A model generated the notes under the pieces. That model searched no databases. It had not been told where the DNA came from and saw only the letters and a list, made by a program, of their open reading frames with translations. From NCBI GenBank assembly GCA_023053685.1, contig JALIGW010000022.1:2301001-2365000 (forward strand): a DNA stretch of 64,000 nt, read 5' to 3'. Source of the stretch: Diadophis punctatus similis. Taxonomy: Eukaryota; Chordata; Lepidosauria; Squamata; Dipsadidae. The translations under genes were made by a program, and so were the position numbers. This document shows, one piece after another, positions 24,496-36,117 of this stretch. Every line of letters starts with the position of its first letter. Within the stretch, counting starts at the first letter, position 1.

Positions 24496-25548
24496 ATGTC
24501 CTCGACCACGGTGACAAAAACTGTAAAGAAAGCAGCTTCAGCTGCGCCATCACCGGCAGGACAAAGATTACTAACAGAAATGTCGACTGTAGAGAAACAG
24601 GGACAAACCCCCTCCCTACAAACTATGCAGGCCTCGTTAGACAGAATTACAGAATTTATGCTTGCATCACAGGAAAAAATGATAAAAACGCAAGAAACAA
24701 TAGAAAACAACCACGAGGAAATGAAAGGGAACTTCAAAGTAGTTAAAGGAGATATTAAGAAGTTAGACAGTAGAATGAAAAATATACAAGAAATAGTTGC
24801 CAATCACGAACAACAAATACAGATAATAGTGGAAAAAACAGAAAAGGCAGAAAAAAGACAAGATGCAACAGAAGAAAGATTGAGAACAATAAACAGGGAG
24901 TTAGAGGGGGCAATCTCACTGTTGGAACTTGAGAAAGCAAATTATTACTTAAGATTCCAGAATGTACTAGAAGAAAAGGAAGAGGACACTAGAAATGTAA
25001 TGTCGGAAATCCTGGGGGAAGTTCTCCAAGTAGACAAGGAAGAAATAAAAACTAACATTGATGAGATATACAGAGTTCAGAACAATTACATAAGGAAACA
25101 TAAACTACCAAGAGAAATTCATGTAAGATTTACAAAAAAACATATAAGAGATGAGATTTATAAAATTACAAGAACAGAACAAATAAATTATAAAGGAAAA
25201 GATATTACAGTTCTGAAACAAATACCAAAGAGAATAAGAGACAAAAGGAGAGACTTCCAATACCTTTCAGTGAAACTAATAAGAAAAGGAGTGTCATTTA
25301 GATGGCTAGTGCCAGAAGGACTTCTGGTCACATGGAAAGATAAAAAAGTTAGAATAGACACATTTGAACAAGCAGATCATTTTATTGAGCATTACTTAGA
25401 GCCAGAAGGAGAAAGCAGCATAGAATTAGAAACACAGAGCCAAGAAGAACAAAGCACAGAAGAAAGAGAGAAGTTAGAGAAAATATACACCAAGACCCAA
25501 ATAGAAACACGAAGCGCAAGAACAGCCAAGGCAGCAGCAAAACAATAA
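24496..25548 (+). CDS. L1 ORF1 protein (RNA-binding chaperone)
   Basis: About 350 residues from the ATG at 24496. The frame is open from 24397, but the inner ATG gives a normal ORF1p start (MSSTTVTK). Residues about 45-170 are coiled-coil-like, with many E/K/Q and heptads. The next part contains 'YYLRFQNVLEE' and 'PREIHVRFTKKHIRDEI', typical of the L1 RRM and C-terminal domain (transposase_22 family). It would coat L1 RNA as a trimer. The frame is intact, followed at once by ORF2. Confidence 0.9.
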   Translation: MSSTTVTKTVKKAASAAPSPAGQRLLTEMSTVEKQGQTPSLQTMQASLDRITEFMLASQEKMIKTQETIENNHEEMKGNFKVVKGDIKKLDSRMKNIQEIVANHEQQIQIIVEKTEKAEKRQDATEERLRTINRELEGAISLLELEKANYYLRFQNVLEEKEEDTRNVMSEILGEVLQVDKEEIKTNIDEIYRVQNNYIRKHKLPREIHVRFTKKHIRDEIYKITRTEQINYKGKDITVLKQIPKRIRDKRRDFQYLSVKLIRKGVSFRWLVPEGLLVTWKDKKVRIDTFEQADHFIEHYLEPEGESSIELETQSQEEQSTEEREKLEKIYTKTQIETRSARTAKAAAKQ

Positions 25549-25549
25549 G

Positions 25550-28500
25550 ATGGAAAATTTAGTTAAAATACTATCAGTAAATATAAATGGAATTAATTCG
25601 CCAATTAAAAAACGACAAACTTTCAATAAACTACAAAAACAGAATCTAGATATAATCTGTCTGCAAGAGGTACATGTTAAAAAAGAGCATATCAAATTAT
25701 TAGAGGCACCAAAACTTGGAAAGTTGTTCACATCACTGGATGATTCAAAAAAGAGAGGGATTGCAGTATATGTTAAGGATTGGCTGCAACCAAAACAGGT
25801 ATACCAGGATAAGGAAGGTAGAGTACTAATGATAGAGACCTTAATAAACCAAAAAAAATGCTACTCATAACAATTTATGCACCTAACAACAAACAAAAAG
25901 AGTACTTTAAAGAACTACATAAACAAATAGTCAAATTAGAAAAAGAAAACATATGTATAGTGGGAGATTTTAATGCTGTATCAGACAATAAATTGGATTA
26001 CAAATCTGCAAATAAAAAACAACATGAAAGAAAGATACTACCATGTGAATTTTTTGACTTAACTAGGGAATTTAACCTTAGGGATGCATGGAGAGAAAAC
26101 CACCCACACGAAAACCAGTACACATATTATTCCACCCCACAAAACTCCTGGTCGAGAATAGACATGGTTTGGGCCGACACAGAAATATTGAATAAAATCC
26201 AAGAAATTGAAATAAAACCAAATATATGGGCGGATCATAATCCTATAGCTTTTACAATAAAAGAGAGGAGAAAGACAAACAAGAGATGGTTTATGAATAG
26301 GGCAATACTAAAAGAAAGGAGCTATATTGATTATATGGAAAAAGAATTAGCCTTTTTTATGAAGGAAAACTGGAATAATGATACTACAATCCAGAACCTA
26401 TGGGACACCACAAAAGCATACATAAGAGGATTAACTACAACATATACCATTAAAAGAAATAAAAACAGAAATAAACAAATTAATGAACTGCAAAAAAAAA
26501 TGGGAGAATTAGAATACAGACAACAAACGGAACAATTAAATGAAAAAATTAAAGAAGAAAAGGCCCTAATTAAACATAGAATTAACTTACTGGCACAAGA
26601 GGAGGTGGCGCAGAAAATTAAAATGGCAAAACAAAATTACTTTGAAAATGCTAACAAGCCAGGCAGGTGGCTAGCCTACAAACTACGAAAGGAAAGGGAG
26701 GAAAGACATATACAACAATTAGAAGATGAAAAGGGTGAAGTAAAGACAACATTAGAGGACAAAAAAGATATAATACTTAAATATTTTAAAGAACTATATA
26801 AAAAAGAGGAAATAAGGGAAGAGGATATACAAACCTACCTGCAACAGGCAAAGGACACACCAATAATAGAATTAGACAAAAACATGTTAGATGAGGAAAT
26901 AACAACTCTAGAACTAGAAAAAGCTATAAAAAAACAAAAGAACAACAAAACGCCTGGACCAGATGGTATACCTGCGGAATACTACAAAGAATTGCAGAAC
27001 CCTATTAAACAATTATTGCTAGTAACATTCAATGAAGTACTAAATAAAGGGGAAATTCCTAAAACATGGGCAGAATCAATAATATCACTAATCCCAAAAG
27101 AGAAAATAGAAAAACAGAAGATACAAAACTTCAGGCCAATCTCGCTGTTAAATGTGGACTATAAGATATTCATGACCATAATGGCAGAAAGACTAAAAAA
27201 TGTAATTAACAAAAATATACATCCGGATCAAAATGGTTTCCTCCCACATAGAAACATTAGAAACAACACAAGAACAATTATGAACATACTAGAATATTAT
27301 GAGGCAAATCCAGGAAAACCTGTAGCTCTCATGTTCCTCGATGCTCAAAAAGCATTTGATAATTTAAATTGGGATTTTCTTATTAAAAAGTTAGAGATTA
27401 CAAATTTCGGCCCCAAATATATCAGGATGATTAGAGCCATATACTCAAAACAGACAGCAAAAATAATTATAAATCAAGATACAACAGACAAATTTGACAT
27501 TCAAAAAGGAGTACGACAGGGATGTCCACTGTCTCCCTTGCTATTTATATTCACTTTAGAAACGCTGCTACAACGAATTAGGCAAAATTCAAATATTGAA
27601 GGACTTAAAATTAGAGGGCAAGAATATAAACTGCAAGCTTTTGCAGATGATATGGTCTTTAATATAGAAAACCCGATTGAGGTAGGACCAAAATTAATAG
27701 AGGAAATTAACAAATTTGGGAAAGTAGCAGGCCTAAAAATCAATAAAAACAAAACCAAAATAATAACAAAGAATTTACCAAATAAACAAATTCAGGAACT
27801 GGAAGAGAAACTGGGTATTCAAACGGTTAAAAAAATTAAATACTTAGGAATAATACTAACGGCCAAATGCATAACAATTAAAAATGATAATTATATAGAG
27901 CTGAATAAACAAATAGAAAAAGACTTAGAAAAATGGACAAAATTACCTATTTCATTAACAGGGAGAATATCCACGATTAAAATGTCAGTGCTACCAAAAA
28001 TATTATATTTGTTCCAAACGATACCAATTAAATTAGATAGAAAATATTTTGACAATTTAAATAAAATGATATCTAAATTCATTTGGGCAGGAAAAAAGGC
28101 AAGAATTAAATTAAAATATCTACAGCAGAATAAAGAGCAAGGGGGCTTTGGACTTCCAGAATGGGAAACCTATTATCAAGCAGCATCACTACAGTGGATA
28201 ACGGATTGGATTAAAATTAACAATAAAAGAAGATTAACCCTCGAGGGACATGATCTACAAGTAGGATGGCATAGCTTCATATGGGACGGAAAACACAAAA
28301 CACATTCCTACTTCCAAAAACATAAAATCAGAGAGTCATTATATAACACTTGGAGTAAAATAAAACATCAACATTACACAGAAATCCCAACATGGTTTTC
28401 GACTATGGAGGCGATTACATACCCCACCACAACGGACATATACAAAATGGTTAAATACGAACAAATACTAGATGAACAAGGGAACCTAAAAGAGATCCAA

Positions 28501-29298
28501 ACCCTAAGAGATCAAGTAATCGGGATAGATTGGTGGCCATATTATCAAATTAAAACCAGACTACAGAAGGATATGAAAAAATTTGGAGTAGCAAAAAAGA
28601 AATCAGAATTAGATAAAATCTTATTGGGACCCGAAAAAAAGATGATAACAAAAATTTATAAATTCTTAATAAACTATAAAATGAAAAAAGAAAGAGTTAA
28701 GGGAAATATGATGAGTTGGATCAAAAATTTTGGATATGAAATAAATCAGGAACAGTGGGAAGAAACATGGATTAAAAATTTGAAAATAACTAAATCAGCA
28801 GCATACAAGGAGAATATATACAAAATGTACTACAGATGGCATCTTCCACCAGCGAGATTGGCCAGAATGTACCCAAACATGAACCCAAAATGTTGGAAAT
28901 GCCCCCACAAAAATGGAACCTACTATCACATGTGGTGGACGTGTCCCAAAACTAGAAACTTTTGGCAAACTATACATAACTGGATTCAAGAAATAACTAA
29001 ATTAAAAATAAATTTTACACCGGAAACTTTCTTGCTAGGGATGTTGGATCAAGAAATAGAAAAAAAGTACTGGTATATCATAACCCACATACTAACGGCA
29101 GCAAGAATAGTATTAGCGCAGCATTGGAAACAGGGTGATGTACCAACAGAAAACATAACAATAAGGAAAATCTTAGAATGTGCAGAATCGGACAGATTAA
29201 CACTAGAACTGAAACAGAAGGAAAACTCAGAATACTTTGAAACTTGGAATCTCTTCTATAACTGGCTAGAAAAAAGAAATGGAACAAAAGAAATATAG
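25550..29298 (+). pseudogene. L1 ORF2 (endonuclease-reverse transcriptase), one frameshift
   Basis: The first segment (25550-25870) starts MENLVKILSVNINGIN and has the AP-endonuclease motif ICLQEVH. The frame then shifts at a run of eight A around 25850-25857 and continues to 29298. The second frame holds endonuclease motifs IVGDFNAV, SRIDMVWA and ADHNPI. Next come the RT motifs FRPISLLN, DAQKAFDNLNW, GVRQGCPLSPLLF and the catalytic FADDM. A CxxC-HxxxxC knuckle (CWKCPHKNGTYYHMWWTC) lies near the C-terminus. Catalytic residues look intact; only the A-run break prevents a continuous frame. A sequencing length error in the homopolymer is possible. Confidence 0.9.
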
Positions 29299-30105
29299 AA
29301 ATACTTAGATAGATAAGTCACAACTGAGAATTTATTAACTGATAGAATAATAAATATAAGTATTATAAATATAATTATATATGTATTAATTTACTAAAAC
29401 CTACGGCCAAGACGCTTACTGTAAAAGTTTGTATATATGTACATGTAAGTACATATAGTGTTGTCTTCAATGTATGTTTGTCTTTTTAATGTTTATATAT
29501 TAATAAAAATTATTTAAAAAAAAATAAAGTTGCCAAGGTTGGAGACCCCTGCTCTAGGATATATTTAAAGGAGGGTATTATTATCACTATTGTCAAGACT
29601 TGAGAGATTCTGGCTTCATAGGCCTTCCCTGTGGCTTAGAAGAAAAAGTCAAGAAACTCCATCAATATTTGTACTTTTCCTGAAGGTGTCTGTTTGGCCC
29701 TAGTCACTCTATGTTATGATAAGAAATGCATGTTTCATATCTGAGTAATGAAATTATAATTATAAAAATATGATATGTATATCTAATATTGAAACTGGCA
29801 ATGACAGCATGGAGAGAGAAGTTGTGTGTTTTTAGATTATTGGATTATTGGAAAGTAGCCATTTCCTTGGATCACAGCAGATATTAAGTGTTGTATCTGT
29901 TTGTTGATGTTGCCTATTTCTTTTGGTTGGGATGGCTTTCTCTACTCGACTCAAACCAAGCCATTGCCATTAATACCCTCTGTGGTCCTCACTGACCTGT
30001 TCTTGATTTGAACAAAGAGCAGTGGCCCAGGCCTGATGCACAGAAATCCTCATGGGATTCACAGCCACATCATAAAGATAAAGGTATCCTTTTGTTCCAT
30101 TTTAG

Positions 30106-30138
30106 AGTATATTCACTGATGATGAAGATGGAAAAACT
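30106..30138 (+). CDS. Micro-exon H2 (11 codons), last array exon of copy 1
   Basis: Encodes SIFTDDEDGKT, with donor gtaagtagc. Intron homology with H1 persists for about 130 bp beyond the donor, then the galectin locus begins. No following I exon is present, unlike after H1 and H3. The exon that completes copy 1 was not identified. Confidence 0.9.
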
Positions 30139-30383
30139 GTAAGTAGCTTCTGTTTATTTTCTGTCCTTGCTTTCTTTCATATTCTTCTTTGACCTGAAGA
30201 AGCACCCCTCTTACATTTATTCTACCTAAAGCAAAAGCATCTCCAGAATCCCCAGAGCATCATCACAACAGGAAGAGCCAAAATATTCATCCAAAGGCAT
30301 CTATAACACAGGATGACTGTTTTTTCTCTTTCTTGCAAAAGCAGAACCGGTCCATGGCTGCAATTCTGGTGCTTCCTCCACAC

Positions 30384-30783
30384 CAGGGGTGGGTTCTTCT
30401 ACTTACCTTCCCCACCGGTTCACATCGCAATGGAAGTAATCAAAGAATATTGATTAGAGTAAAATAGAACAATAGATGGAATGTGAAAAGGAAATTGGTT
30501 CGATTTGTGAAAGATAATTGAATTAATTAATATGGAGAGAAGTTGTAATATAGAGAGATAGAAAATATAAGAAATGTATGTAGTAAATAAGATAATTAAT
30601 TGATGTGAGTGAAAGGGACTAGGAATTTGGGCGATTAGTAAATTATGTATGTAACAAGAAGAAAATAAATTAAGATAAAGAAATATGTATGGATAAAATT
30701 ATAGGTTGGAATTGAAACAGAGAGATGATAATGGAATTGATTATGTATTAGAAAAACTATATATGATTATATACCCACCTCTT
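30384..30783 (+). mobile_element. hAT-like MITE with AT-rich interior
   Basis: Starts caggggtgggttcttc and ends atacccacctctt, with the perfect 8-bp duplication ctccacac (30376-30383 and 30784-30791). The interior matches 18505-18827 closely. Confidence 0.8.
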
Positions 30784-30976
30784 CTCCACACCTTCCTTCC
30801 CCAGCCATGTTGGGGGGATTATCCTCAGCAGAGGCCCTTCCAGGAGGTCTTTGTTTGACATGGAAGCCACTTGGAAAGGCTGATACAAGGCACGAGTTGC
30901 GGTTGGCTGGTTCAAAAGTCAGTGTTGTGTTTTGCAGTAAAGTCATTGCTTTGGTTCATCATTTTCTGTCTTCCAG

Positions 30977-31065
30977 GGTCTCCATTATTATCAACATGTC
31001 CATGGCGGACTCCATCCTGGGATGTCTGTATATATGCAAGGCACAGTGCCCAAACACAGCAACAG
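30977..31065 (+). CDS. Galectin-4-like CRD exon, copy 1 (89 bp)
   Basis: In phase 0 it reads GLHYYQHVHGGLHPGMSVYM and continues QGTVPKHSN. This matches the YYQ-IPGGL-GMSVYIQG start of galectin-4 N-CRDs. The length of 89 bp is the usual galectin CRD first-exon length. Acceptor tcttccag, donor gtaagg. Confidence 0.85.
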
Positions 31066-31466
31066 GTAAGGTTTCTTTGGGGACTCACAGAAGGGCAAGA
31101 GCTACCTCACTGAAAATAATAGTGATAAGTTTATTATTAATTTAATTTAATTTAATTTATTAAATTTATATGCCGCCCAACTCCCAAAGGACTCTGGGCG
31201 GCTTATGTCGAGACTAGACTATATTATCCAATTGCATGCCAAGATTAAACCCTTTCTTAATTTTTGGGATAGTTCTACTTCCTGCATTTTCCAACTCGAA
31301 GTAACCCACAAGAGCTAGGAGTTGATTCTCCTCTTAAACCAACAAGCCAGTCTCCTACAGATTCTAGCTTCAAGGCAAAGGAGAAAGATGGCGCAGAACT
31401 CTACCCTGAGATTCCTGCATCTCCCATTTAATTTTCTGCTTGTCTTTTCCTCTCTCTCTCTTCCAG

Positions 31467-31677
31467 AACCTGGGTGAACTTGCAGGTGGACTTTGCCTGT
31501 GGTCAGCACAAGGAGGCTGATGTTCCCCTCCACTTCAGGTCTCACATTAATGAAGAGACAGTTGGGCTCAACACACTTCAGGCTGGCAGGTGGGGAAAGG
31601 AAGAGAAACACACAAGTTCCTTCCAAACAGGCGAGCAATTCGAGGTCATCTTGATTGTCCATGATTTCGGATACCAG
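31467..31677 (+). CDS. Galectin CRD core exon, copy 1 (211 bp), binding site degraded
   Basis: Contains VDFACGQHKEADVPLHF, VGLNTLQAGRWGKEEKH and GEQFEVILIVHDFGYQ. The canonical H-x-N-P-R is HFRSH, so the key Asn and Arg are lost. The W-G-x-E-E is kept. Loss of lactose binding is expected. The donor gttggt is shared with copy 2. Confidence 0.85.
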
Positions 31678-31757
31678 GTTGGTACACGTGACAGAGGCTC
31701 CTTTGGGGCTACAGGTGCCTCTTTGTTTTCCCCTCAGAATTCACCCTTATCAGAGTT

Positions 31758-32470
31758 TGTTGCAGAAAAATCAATTTCCAGAAGCACACACAGATAACTG
31801 ATTCAGCTGGATTCATTAACTTCTTTATAAACATAATAACAGATGAATTTACAATACCATTAGCAGAGTTCTTCTTCAATGTAGCAACAGTTACAAGTAA
31901 AACACAAGCAGCTTCTAGTTCAGAGAGAGAGACAAGAGACAGAGAGTGCAGAGTGGGCTGAGCCACGCCCAACCTTCTAGTTTCAGTTTCGATTCTCTGC
32001 ACAGACTCAGATGTGTTTAGCTCCCATTGGCTGACTTAGTTGCTATGCCTATTCATTGGCTGACCTTGTTACCATTGGCTCTCCCAGTTCATGAATATCT
32101 TAACACTCCTCCCTTCATGACTGGAAGAGACATAAATCAAATAATTTAATATTCTTCCTAGACCTGTATTTGAAGACCCACATTCACAGTTCCCTTCAAA
32201 TACCTGAGAACCCTTTTACTGTTATACATCCCTTGCAATGAAACAAAGATCATCCACACATGCCAATAATTGACAATCTCCACCTTGTAACTTTCCAGTG
32301 TATATGCAACCATCAGCCTTGCAATTCTTGAACCCAAGACCTTTCAATGCCTTATCTAGACATATATTCCAATTCCTGGCTGACTGCTTCAGTCCATAAA
32401 TGGCTTTGTTCAATTTATACACCGTGTTAGGCTTTTTACTTTCATACCCTGGTGCTTGAACCATGTAATT
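31758..32470 (-). mobile_element. Ty1/copia-like retrotransposon 3' remnant (LTR plus RT piece)
   Basis: On the minus strand, an 80-codon frame (32464-32222) contains LNKAIYGLKQSARNW and LLACVDDLCFIARD, the copia reverse transcriptase motifs YGLKQ and VDD. It is followed by a polypurine tract (AAGGGAGGAG, about 32106-32116) and then a sequence starting TGTTAAGATATTC and ending TCTGCAACA (32105 to 31758), a 348-bp LTR. The 5' two-thirds of the element is missing. Confidence 0.75.
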
Positions 32471-32894
32471 TTCTTCCTCTAACTCAACATTGAGGAATTG
32501 TTATTTTTAATTGTTCCATTATTTATCATGTGTTAATATTTTACACTGTCCCTACACCTAGAGTGATTTTACTGCCTTTCTTTTGCCCAGGGCTACCACA
32601 TATTTTTCAGGGATTTACATGCATTCAATGTCAATAGTCCAAAGCATAAATATGTGTGTTTTTATTTTGTACATCAGGTTGCATAATTCCAGCTTAATAT
32701 GCTATCCCTGGTATGTGATGTTTTGTATACATACAGAGAAAGAAGCACTCCTGTGATCTTTGACTTTTAGGCTTGCTGTCAAACATCATCAGCCATAATA
32801 CTAATTACTGTTTTGAACAATATGCAGGTTGTATTACACGAATGACTATTTTATATGTGAAATTATGACTGAAATATTTCTGCACCTATATTGG

Positions 32895-33115
32895 TTCTGA
32901 CTGTCAGGAAGATTCTCCTTAGTTTTAGGTTGCTTCTCTCTTTGTTCAGTTGCCATCCATTGCTTCTTGTTTTGCCTTCTGGTGCTTTGGAAAATACGTT
33001 GCCCCCCCTTCTTTCTGGCAGCCCCTTAAAAGCCTGTTGCCTATCACACTCTTGGGCAAAGCATGTGAGCCATTTCCTCCTTTCAGTGGTCCGTGAAAAT
33101 ACATCTGTAGTATGT
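32895..33115 (-). mobile_element. CR1 LINE 3' fragment
   Basis: The segment 'ctgactgtcaggaagattctccttag...ggttgcttctctctttgttcag' is the reverse strand of the CR1 3' region as seen across reptiles and birds. Confidence 0.65.
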
Positions 33116-33189
33116 AGATAATAAAGTTGAAAAAAGCTGAACAACATTTTTACAGAACTAAAGATACGTTGAGGCTGGGTGTGACAAGG

Positions 33190-33371
33190 AATGGCTAGGA
33201 GGGGAGGGGCCAGGCGAGGCACCCCTTGACGTGAGTGACATTGAGTTGGCCACACCACCCAGTCACATGACCATGAAGCCATGCACACCATCACATGACC
33301 ATCAAGCCACACCCACAAAATAAGCCACGCCCACAGAACCGGTAGTAAATTTTTTTTAGAACCCACCCCTG
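33190..33371 (-). mobile_element. hAT-like MITE fragment (inverse of 18830 copy)
   Basis: Ends in tttagaacccacccctg and contains 'cccagtcacatgaccatgaagcc' repeats and an 'accggtagtaaa' end block. The left border is not resolved. Confidence 0.55.
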
Positions 33372-33399
33372 ATACTGTTACAAATCTCTCTCCCTTCCT

Positions 33400-33660
33400 T
33401 CCTTTTTCTTTTTCTTTTTCTTTTTCTTTTTCTTTTTCTTTTTCTTTTTCTTTTTCTTTTTCTTTTTCTTTTTCTTTTTCTTTTTCTTTTTCTTTTTCTT
33501 TTTCTTTCTCTTCTCTCTCTTTCCTTCCTTCCTTCCTTCCTTCCTTCCTTCCTTTCTCAGTCTCTTTTTCTTTCTCTGTCTTTTTTTCTTTTCTTTTTTT
33601 CTTTTCTCTCTCTCTCTCTCTCACTCTCTCACCCCCCCTCTCTCTCACACACAAACGGCA
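33400..33660. repeat. (TTTTTC)n, (CCTT)n and (CT)n simple repeats
   Basis: About 16 TTTTTC units, then CCTT and CT arrays. A 299-codon minus-strand open frame across it is a repeat artefact. Confidence 0.95.
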
Positions 33661-35167
33661 GAGACCGGTGCTTGGGCCATGCGGAGCCGCTGCTCCAGGG
33701 GGCAGCGGACCGGCAACTGGCCTCTCTCGTCCTTCCCGGAGATGGGCTGCTCCCCCCCACAAAGCCTTTCAGTGAAACTGAGTGTTTGGCTTTTGAGGCT
33801 GGCCTGGTTTCCTTCTCCACCTCAGGAGTGCTTCCCCCTCCTCTTGACTGCTCCTCCGTGCTGCTGTCGTGAGAGGCTGATCGGAGCATGCTGTCTTCTG
33901 CCCCAGGCACTGGAAATGGAGCCCTTGCCATCTCCCCAAGCCAGAAGAAGCAGTTAAGGGCAGAGACCACTACGCTCCCTGGCACGAGTGTGAAAATAAA
34001 GCTCCTTTTCTCAGGCGGTGTGGGGTGGAGTTTAAGGCTAACCCGGAAGAGGTGGCGGCCTGGTGCTTGCTGCTTCTTTTAGCTTGGGGAGAGGCAGCTT
34101 GGCCAAGCCACCGGTCTCTCTCTCTCTCTCTCTCTCCTTCCTTGGATGGATCTGGCGGGAGGAGCGGCTTCCTTGCCGGGCTTGAGGAGGGGAGGAGGCG
34201 GAGCTGTTGCCCGAGGGCGAGAGCAACCCCCAGCCACCTCTGGGTTAGGGTGGAGAGCTGCCTTGGGAGCATCCTTCTCCAGGCAGGGATGAAGAAGAAG
34301 CGCCGCCGCCCTCCTCCTGTGGCTCCTGCCCAGCTCTCTCTCTTCTCTCTCCCCTTCGCCTCCCCACACTTGTTTACCCGTCCCAGAGAGCTCAGGCTAC
34401 GCCTCCCTCCGACCTGGCCACCTTTCTTACCGGCATCACTCCTGAGCGAACTCTTCCGTCCTCGGCTGTTGCGAAGAAGTGGCAACTCTGTTTGCACCAC
34501 GCCCACTTCATTCTCTTTGAGAGCCGTTTTGCACCTTGTTTGCAAAGCGGCTCTCAAAGAGAACGAAGCGGGCATGGCACAACCAGAGCTGCCGCTTCTT
34601 CGCAACAGCCGATGACCTCTTCCGCTTGGAGCTCCAAGCTGTGGGGAGGTGGGGTGGCTGCAACGCCAGCAGCTTCGGGGGGCTCCTTCCCTCAGTGGTT
34701 TGTTTTCTTACTTCTAGGTGGTTACGCCGACTTTGTCCTTAAAGGCTGCTCTGTGCCTTTTGATCTTTTTCGGGCACGGAGAAAAGTGACCCTGTGAAGG
34801 GACCAAGCCTGCTGCTGAACTTGGAAGCCAAGAGGCTTCCTTTCCACCCAGACGCTGGCGCAGGGCACTGAAAAGACCTCCAGTCACTGCCGCCATCTTC
34901 ACGCATGCACAGCTTTCTTCTCACCAGCTGAAGGACTTTTCAGCACCCTGCGGCCAGGCGGCTGAGAGGCTTCTTTGCCAGCCAGCTGCTTCCCAGCTCT
35001 GTTCAGCTTGCCATCCAATGAATGCATCAGGTGGGTGAGCGAGCAGCGACTGGGGGACCGGTTCAGGGGCGTGGCCAGGCTGCCGGTACTGCCGGTTCGG
35101 TGAAACTGTCCCTATTTTTACTACTGGTTCTATAGAACCGGTCTGAACCGGCAGGAACCCACCTCTG
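33650..35167. repeat. GC-rich stretch with a 70-bp-arm hairpin; ends as a family-1 MITE
   Basis: About 1.5 kb of CpG-rich DNA with no supported gene. It includes an inverted repeat with arms 34463-34532 and 34542-34611 around a 9-bp loop. The last about 110 bp ('ctactggttctatagaaccggtctgaaccggcaggaacccacctctg') is the right end of a family-1 MITE. A similar arrangement, hairpin followed by the same MITE end, lies at 61565-62336. It is inferred to be a larger foldback-type DNA element. Confidence 0.6.
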
Positions 35168-35305
35168 GTTTGCAGTCCTGTGAAGGAAGTAAATGCAAGC
35201 ATTGGTTGCAAAATTACCTAACTGCAAACAGTCACTAAATGAGGACAACCTGTAACTGAAGGGAAAACCTTTTGACCTGGAGGGAAAAATGGGTATTCAA
35301 GAGCC

Positions 35306-36022
35306 TGTTCTGACCCAGCTTCCTGACAAAGGAACACAGCACAACACAGCGTCAGTACAAACCTTGTTTTAATAGTAACGGCTACTAATTGTCTTACTTA
35401 TTAGTCATCCTAAATTCAAATAAAGTATAAACCAGTCTTTTCTGTGCAAGGCTGTTAATTAGTCTTCTTAACAGTCGGCAATAGTCCAAGCCAAAGAACA
35501 CAAGTCTGACGAAGAGTCTTTCATATAACAGCAGATAACCCACAGGAACCTTAATGTTTTTGGCAAAATGCCCAGGAACAATTTGCAGGCAACTTGCCGA
35601 TTTCAAACGGGAGAAGAACAGAGGTTTGACTTAAAAAACAGGGACTTGAAATGACTGAAGTTGTTTCCTGCAAATTCCTCAGTCGTTTTCATCACTTAAA
35701 TAGACTATCGGAATGGCCAATTATCCCCAAGCCTTACTCCCGAGTAGTCCTTCTCCTCAGGAACCATTCCTGCCTTTTGGCAGCTCTGCGCACACGCAGA
35801 TTGAAAACAGGCTCCTCCTCTTCTTCTTCTTCTTCACTCATGGCAGCCTGTGGAGGTTCTGAAGGCCCTGGCTGAATCCCTGCCTCTGTCACCGAGCCTT
35901 CTCCAGCCTCCTCGCTTTCCGACTCTGGTACCAGCTGCACAGGCCGCTGGCAAATCACAACACCAGCCTCCTCGCTGTCTGAATCTGCTGCCAGCTGCAC
36001 AGACTGCTGGCAGACCACAACA
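35306..36022 (-). mobile_element. Solo LTR, family C (717 bp), inside SINE
   Basis: Starts TGTTCTGACCC and ends CCACAACA on the + strand, flanked by the 5-bp duplication gagcc (35301-35305 and 36023-36027). A related copy begins at 60777 ('tgttgtggtcc...ctggcagcagattcgg') in the opposite orientation. The minus-strand open frame across it (LAADSDSEE, MSEEEEEEEE) is LTR sequence, not a host gene. Confidence 0.8.
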
Positions 36023-36117
36023 GAGCCTAGGTGGTGCAGTGGTTAGAGTGCAGTACTGCCGGTTACTTCTGCTGACTGCCGGCTGCCTACAATTTGGCAG
36101 TTCAAATCCCACCAGGC

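Larger units (their letters stand above)
23687..29524 (+). mobile_element. Near-intact full-length L1 retrotransposon (5.84 kb)
   Basis: Flanked by a 19-bp duplication TAAAGTTGCCAAGGTTGGA (23668-23686 and 29525-29543). It contains a 5' leader of about 0.8 kb, ORF1 (24496-25548), ORF2 starting 1 bp after the ORF1 stop (25550), a short 3' UTR and an A-rich end with aataaa. Only one reading-frame break was noticed (in ORF2 near 25855), so the insertion is young. It sits in the G2-H2 intron and explains most of that intron's length. Confidence 0.95.
23561..29551 (+). mobile_element. hAT-like MITE (caggggtctccaacc) split by the L1 insertion
   Basis: Termini caggggtctccaaccttggc and gccaaggttggagacccctg are perfect inverse complements, with TSD ctctaggg (23553-23560) / ctctagga (29552-29559). 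The original MITE was about 150 bp and foldback-like ('gggaattctgggagttgaagt' inside). L1 inserted within the right terminal repeat. Confidence 0.9.

Noticed and set aside
30807..31145. 112-codon open frame over the first galectin exon of copy 1
   Set aside because: Wrong frame. The galectin reading is in phase 0 from 30977 and matches the CRD start; the open frame reads HHFLSSRVSIIINMS instead.
32863..33762. 299-codon minus-strand open frame with an EKEKEK region
   Set aside because: Produced by the (TTTTTC)n and (CT)n repeats read in reverse; the ends fall in MITE and CR1 sequence.
34025..34615. 196-codon open frame with a hydrophobic start, and a 211-codon frame on the other strand
   Set aside because: GC-rich sequence depleted in stops. 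The two strands mirror each other over the hairpin. No domain, no splice support.
35734..36018. Acidic 94-codon minus-strand frame (LAADSDSEE, EEEEEEEE)
   Set aside because: Lies entirely within a solo LTR with a 5-bp TSD; a related piece at 60777 is also repeat sequence.
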